DNA from: Streptomyces aquilus
GTDB taxonomy: Bacteria > Actinomycetota > Actinomycetes > Streptomycetales > Streptomycetaceae
DNA length: 64,000 nucleotides
Assembly (NCBI RefSeq): GCF_003955715.1
Contig: NZ_CP034463.1
Coordinates: forward strand, 7,564,001-7,628,000
Direction of reading: 5' to 3'
The notes beneath the pieces were generated by a model, which was not told the origin of the DNA, did not search any database, and saw nothing but the letters and a program-made list of their open reading frames with translations. The position numbers and the translations under genes were made by a program. Shown in pieces: positions 62,440 through 64,000 of the stretch (position 1 is the first letter of the stretch; each line of letters opens with the position of its first letter).

Positions 62440-64000
62440 ATGTATCAGCCGACTCCGCCCTCCACCGCCGATGATCAACGCTCTGCCTCGGACTCGACGG
62501 CCTTACGGCAGCCGGACCCGGTCGTAAAGTCCAGCCCGCCGTCCACTGCGACGTCAGACCGGCCACATCCGTTGGGTCCGCCGATGACAGACCGGTTGCA
62601 TCTCCCAAGCTCGGCGGCGTCAGACTCGGTCCGTCCCGCAAGCCCGTCGATGTCGGACCGGCCACACCCCTCAAGTCCACTGACGTCGGATCGGCCACAC
62701 CCCTCAAGTCCACTGACGTCGGATCGGCCACACCCCTCTAGTCCACCGATGGCAGACCGGCCGCACCCCCCGAGCCCGTCGATGTCGGACCGGCCGCATC
62801 CCGCAAGCCCGGCGGCGTCAGACCGGCACAAGCCCCCTGCCCCCGGGCCAACCCGCACCACGGGGCCGACACCTCGTGTCTCGGTCTCACCGGCCCCCGG
62901 TGCCCAGTTCCCGCCGCCCCGTCGTCCCGCCGATCTGCCATCCACCCACACCACCCTGATCTGCGTCGCCCTCCCGGGCCTCGCCATCTCCACGGAGCAG
63001 GGGCAGCTGACGGGGCGCGGGCTGGAGGGGTTCTACCGGGCTGGTCGGCGTGTGTTATCGCGCTGTCAGGTTCGCGTGGCCGGGCGTGAACCGCTGCCGG
63101 TGCAGGCGCGGATGACCTCGGCCGACAGCGCGCGGTTCCTGGGCACCGTCCGCACCTCTCCGCATGTGGGCCCGGACCCGGATGTGCTCGTCGAGCGCAT
63201 CCGGCACGCTGACGGTACGGAGCGGATCACCCTGCACAGCGCGGCCGTTCGTCCCCTGCGGCTGCCGGTCGAGGTGGCCCTCGGCACGGACCTGGCCGAT
63301 CTGGGTGCCATCGCGGCCGGTGGCCCGGGGCCCGAACTGCCCGCGAGCGTCCATGACTCCGGTCTGCGCTGGTCGTCGCCCCTCGGGAACGCGTCGGTCA
63401 CGGCAGACCCGCCGCCCGCCGACGCGCTGGCCTCGGCCGGACTGCTGCGCTGGGAGTTGGTCATGCCGCCGGGCGGCAGCGCGAGCGTCGAGCTGCGGGT
63501 CCACCCCGACCGCGCGGGACCCGTTCGGGCCGTGGGCCGGGCGGCGACGAGCCCTCTCGCCCCCGCCCGTGCGATGGGCGACGACCACAGGGCCCAGCAC
63601 CTCATGCGGACGAGCATCGAGGATCTTCAGGCCCTACTGTTGCGCGACCCCGCACACCCCGCCGACACCCACCTCGCCGCCGGCGCGCCCTGGCGCTGCG
63701 GCCTGTCCCCGGCCGACGCGCTCGCCGCCGCCCGCATGACCCTGCCGCTCGGCACCCGTCTCGCCGCAGGCACCCTGCGCACCCTCGCTCGCACCCAGCT
63801 CCAGAGCTCGGGCCCGCAGTCCGGCATGATCCCTGGGCCCAGACGCGACGCGGGCACGCATCTGCCACCAAGCTGCACGGGCACGGAGGCCACGCTGCTC
63901 TTCCCGGTGTTGCTGGCCGAAGCCCGACGCTGGGGCCTGTCCGAGGTCGAGACGGAAGAGTTCCTGCCCGCCGCCGAACGCTGTCTGACCTGGCTGCGGA
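62440..64000 (+). CDS. Glycogen-debranching-type protein (amylo-alpha-1,6-glucosidase N-terminal domain), 3' end beyond right edge
   Basis: The frame is open from a stop at 62101-62103 to the right edge. Start is uncertain: ATG at 62440 or 62395, neither with a clear ribosome site. Conserved core from about 62930: LPSTHTTLICVALPGLAIS, RMTSADSARFLGTVRT and LLRWELVMPPGGSASVELRVHPD, typical of GDE_N-type domains, then RTSIEDLQALLLRDP and LAAGAPWRCGLSPADA, as in trehalose/glycogen-debranching glucosidases. The N-terminal 130 residues are a Pro/Ser/Arg repeat region. Confidence 0.72.
   Translation, partial: MYQPTPPSTADDQRSASDSTALRQPDPVVKSSPPSTATSDRPHPLGPPMTDRLHLPSSAASDSVRPASPSMSDRPHPSSPLTSDRPHPSSPLTSDRPHPSSPPMADRPHPPSPSMSDRPHPASPAASDRHKPPAPGPTRTTGPTPRVSVSPAPGAQFPPPRRPADLPSTHTTLICVALPGLAISTEQGQLTGRGLEGFYRAGRRVLSRCQVRVAGREPLPVQARMTSADSARFLGTVRTSPHVGPDPDVLVERIRHADGTERITLHSAAVRPLRLPVEVALGTDLADLGAIAAGGPGPELPASVHDSGLRWSSPLGNASVTADPPPADALASAGLLRWELVMPPGGSASVELRVHPDRAGPVRAVGRAATSPLAPARAMGDDHRAQHLMRTSIEDLQALLLRDPAHPADTHLAAGAPWRCGLSPADALAAARMTLPLGTRLAAGTLRTLARTQLQSSGPQSGMIPGPRRDAGTHLPPSCTGTEATLLFPVLLAEARRWGLSEVETEEFLPAAERCLTWLR
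62554..62850 (+). repeat. Array of 33-bp units in the N-terminal part of the debranching-type gene
   Basis: About nine 33-base units (period exact at 62554, 62653, 62686, 62719, 62752, 62785, 62818), encoding an 11-residue pattern such as SDRPHPSSPLT. The least degenerate copies lie in the middle. The period keeps the frame open. Confidence 0.88.

Noticed and set aside
62475..62993. Reverse-strand protein with GCGRSD-type repeats opposite the debranching-type gene
   Set aside because: It mirrors the forward 33-bp repeat; the forward frame joins a recognisable conserved domain, so the reverse one is a shadow.

Overview
The window is a GC-rich chromosomal segment from an actinomycete, almost certainly a Streptomyces. 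The evidence is strong third-position G/C bias, many GTG starts, lipoprotein signal peptides, and a gene order (recA-recX, gluABCD with gluRK, miaB, miaA, dapF, rshA, hflX, lexA, nrdR-nrdJ, rnhB) that I recall as conserved in the core of Streptomyces chromosomes such as that of S. coelicolor. No insertion sequence, prophage, CRISPR array, rRNA or tRNA was recognised. This is stable core chromosome with a few lineage-variable insertions.

Layout. 1-5.3 kb: end of a hypothetical gene, DUF3046, an AI-2E-type transporter, a methyltransferase, then recA-recX behind a LexA-type operator. 5.4-8.4 kb: a reverse-strand cysteine dioxygenase-rhodanese operon preceded by a 28-residue Cys-containing leader peptide that I found by direct translation, then an FAD monooxygenase. 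8.4-14.3 kb: glutamate ABC importer gluABCD divergent from the gluR-gluK two-component system. 14.3-19.3 kb: TAXI-type binding protein, MazG-like hydrolase, a KhtTU-like K+/H+ antiporter pair and a DegSU-like two-component pair. 19.3-33.8 kb: a lipoprotein, a PI-PLC-like membrane protein, tRNA modification genes miaB and miaA, dapF, a RelA/SpoT homologue, an M1 peptidase and hflX. 33.8-36.5 kb: two tandem paralogous serine-protease lipoproteins. 36.8-41.9 kb: a three-gene NIS-siderophore-type locus (aminotransferase, IucA/IucC synthetase, GNAT acyltransferase) with striking low-complexity insertions. 42.3-49.3 kb: DinG-type helicase, lexA, nrdR and B12-dependent nrdJ. 49.4-57.7 kb: TerD, histidine phosphatase, ADP-ribosylglycohydrolase, an MFS/TetR divergent pair with two palindromic operators, rnhB and hypotheticals. 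57.9-64 kb: a RecQ helicase fused to a phosphoribosyltransferase-like domain, a DUF4192 protein, and a glycogen-debranching-type gene running off the right edge whose N-terminal part is an expanded 33-bp repeat.

Functional links. recA, recX, lexA, the DinG- and RecQ-type helicases and nrdRJ give the window a DNA repair and dNTP-supply theme. LexA-type boxes are visible at recA and lexA. The best candidate for an undescribed system is the orphan NIS siderophore locus: it has assembly and tailoring genes, but no decarboxylase, transporter or iron box nearby.
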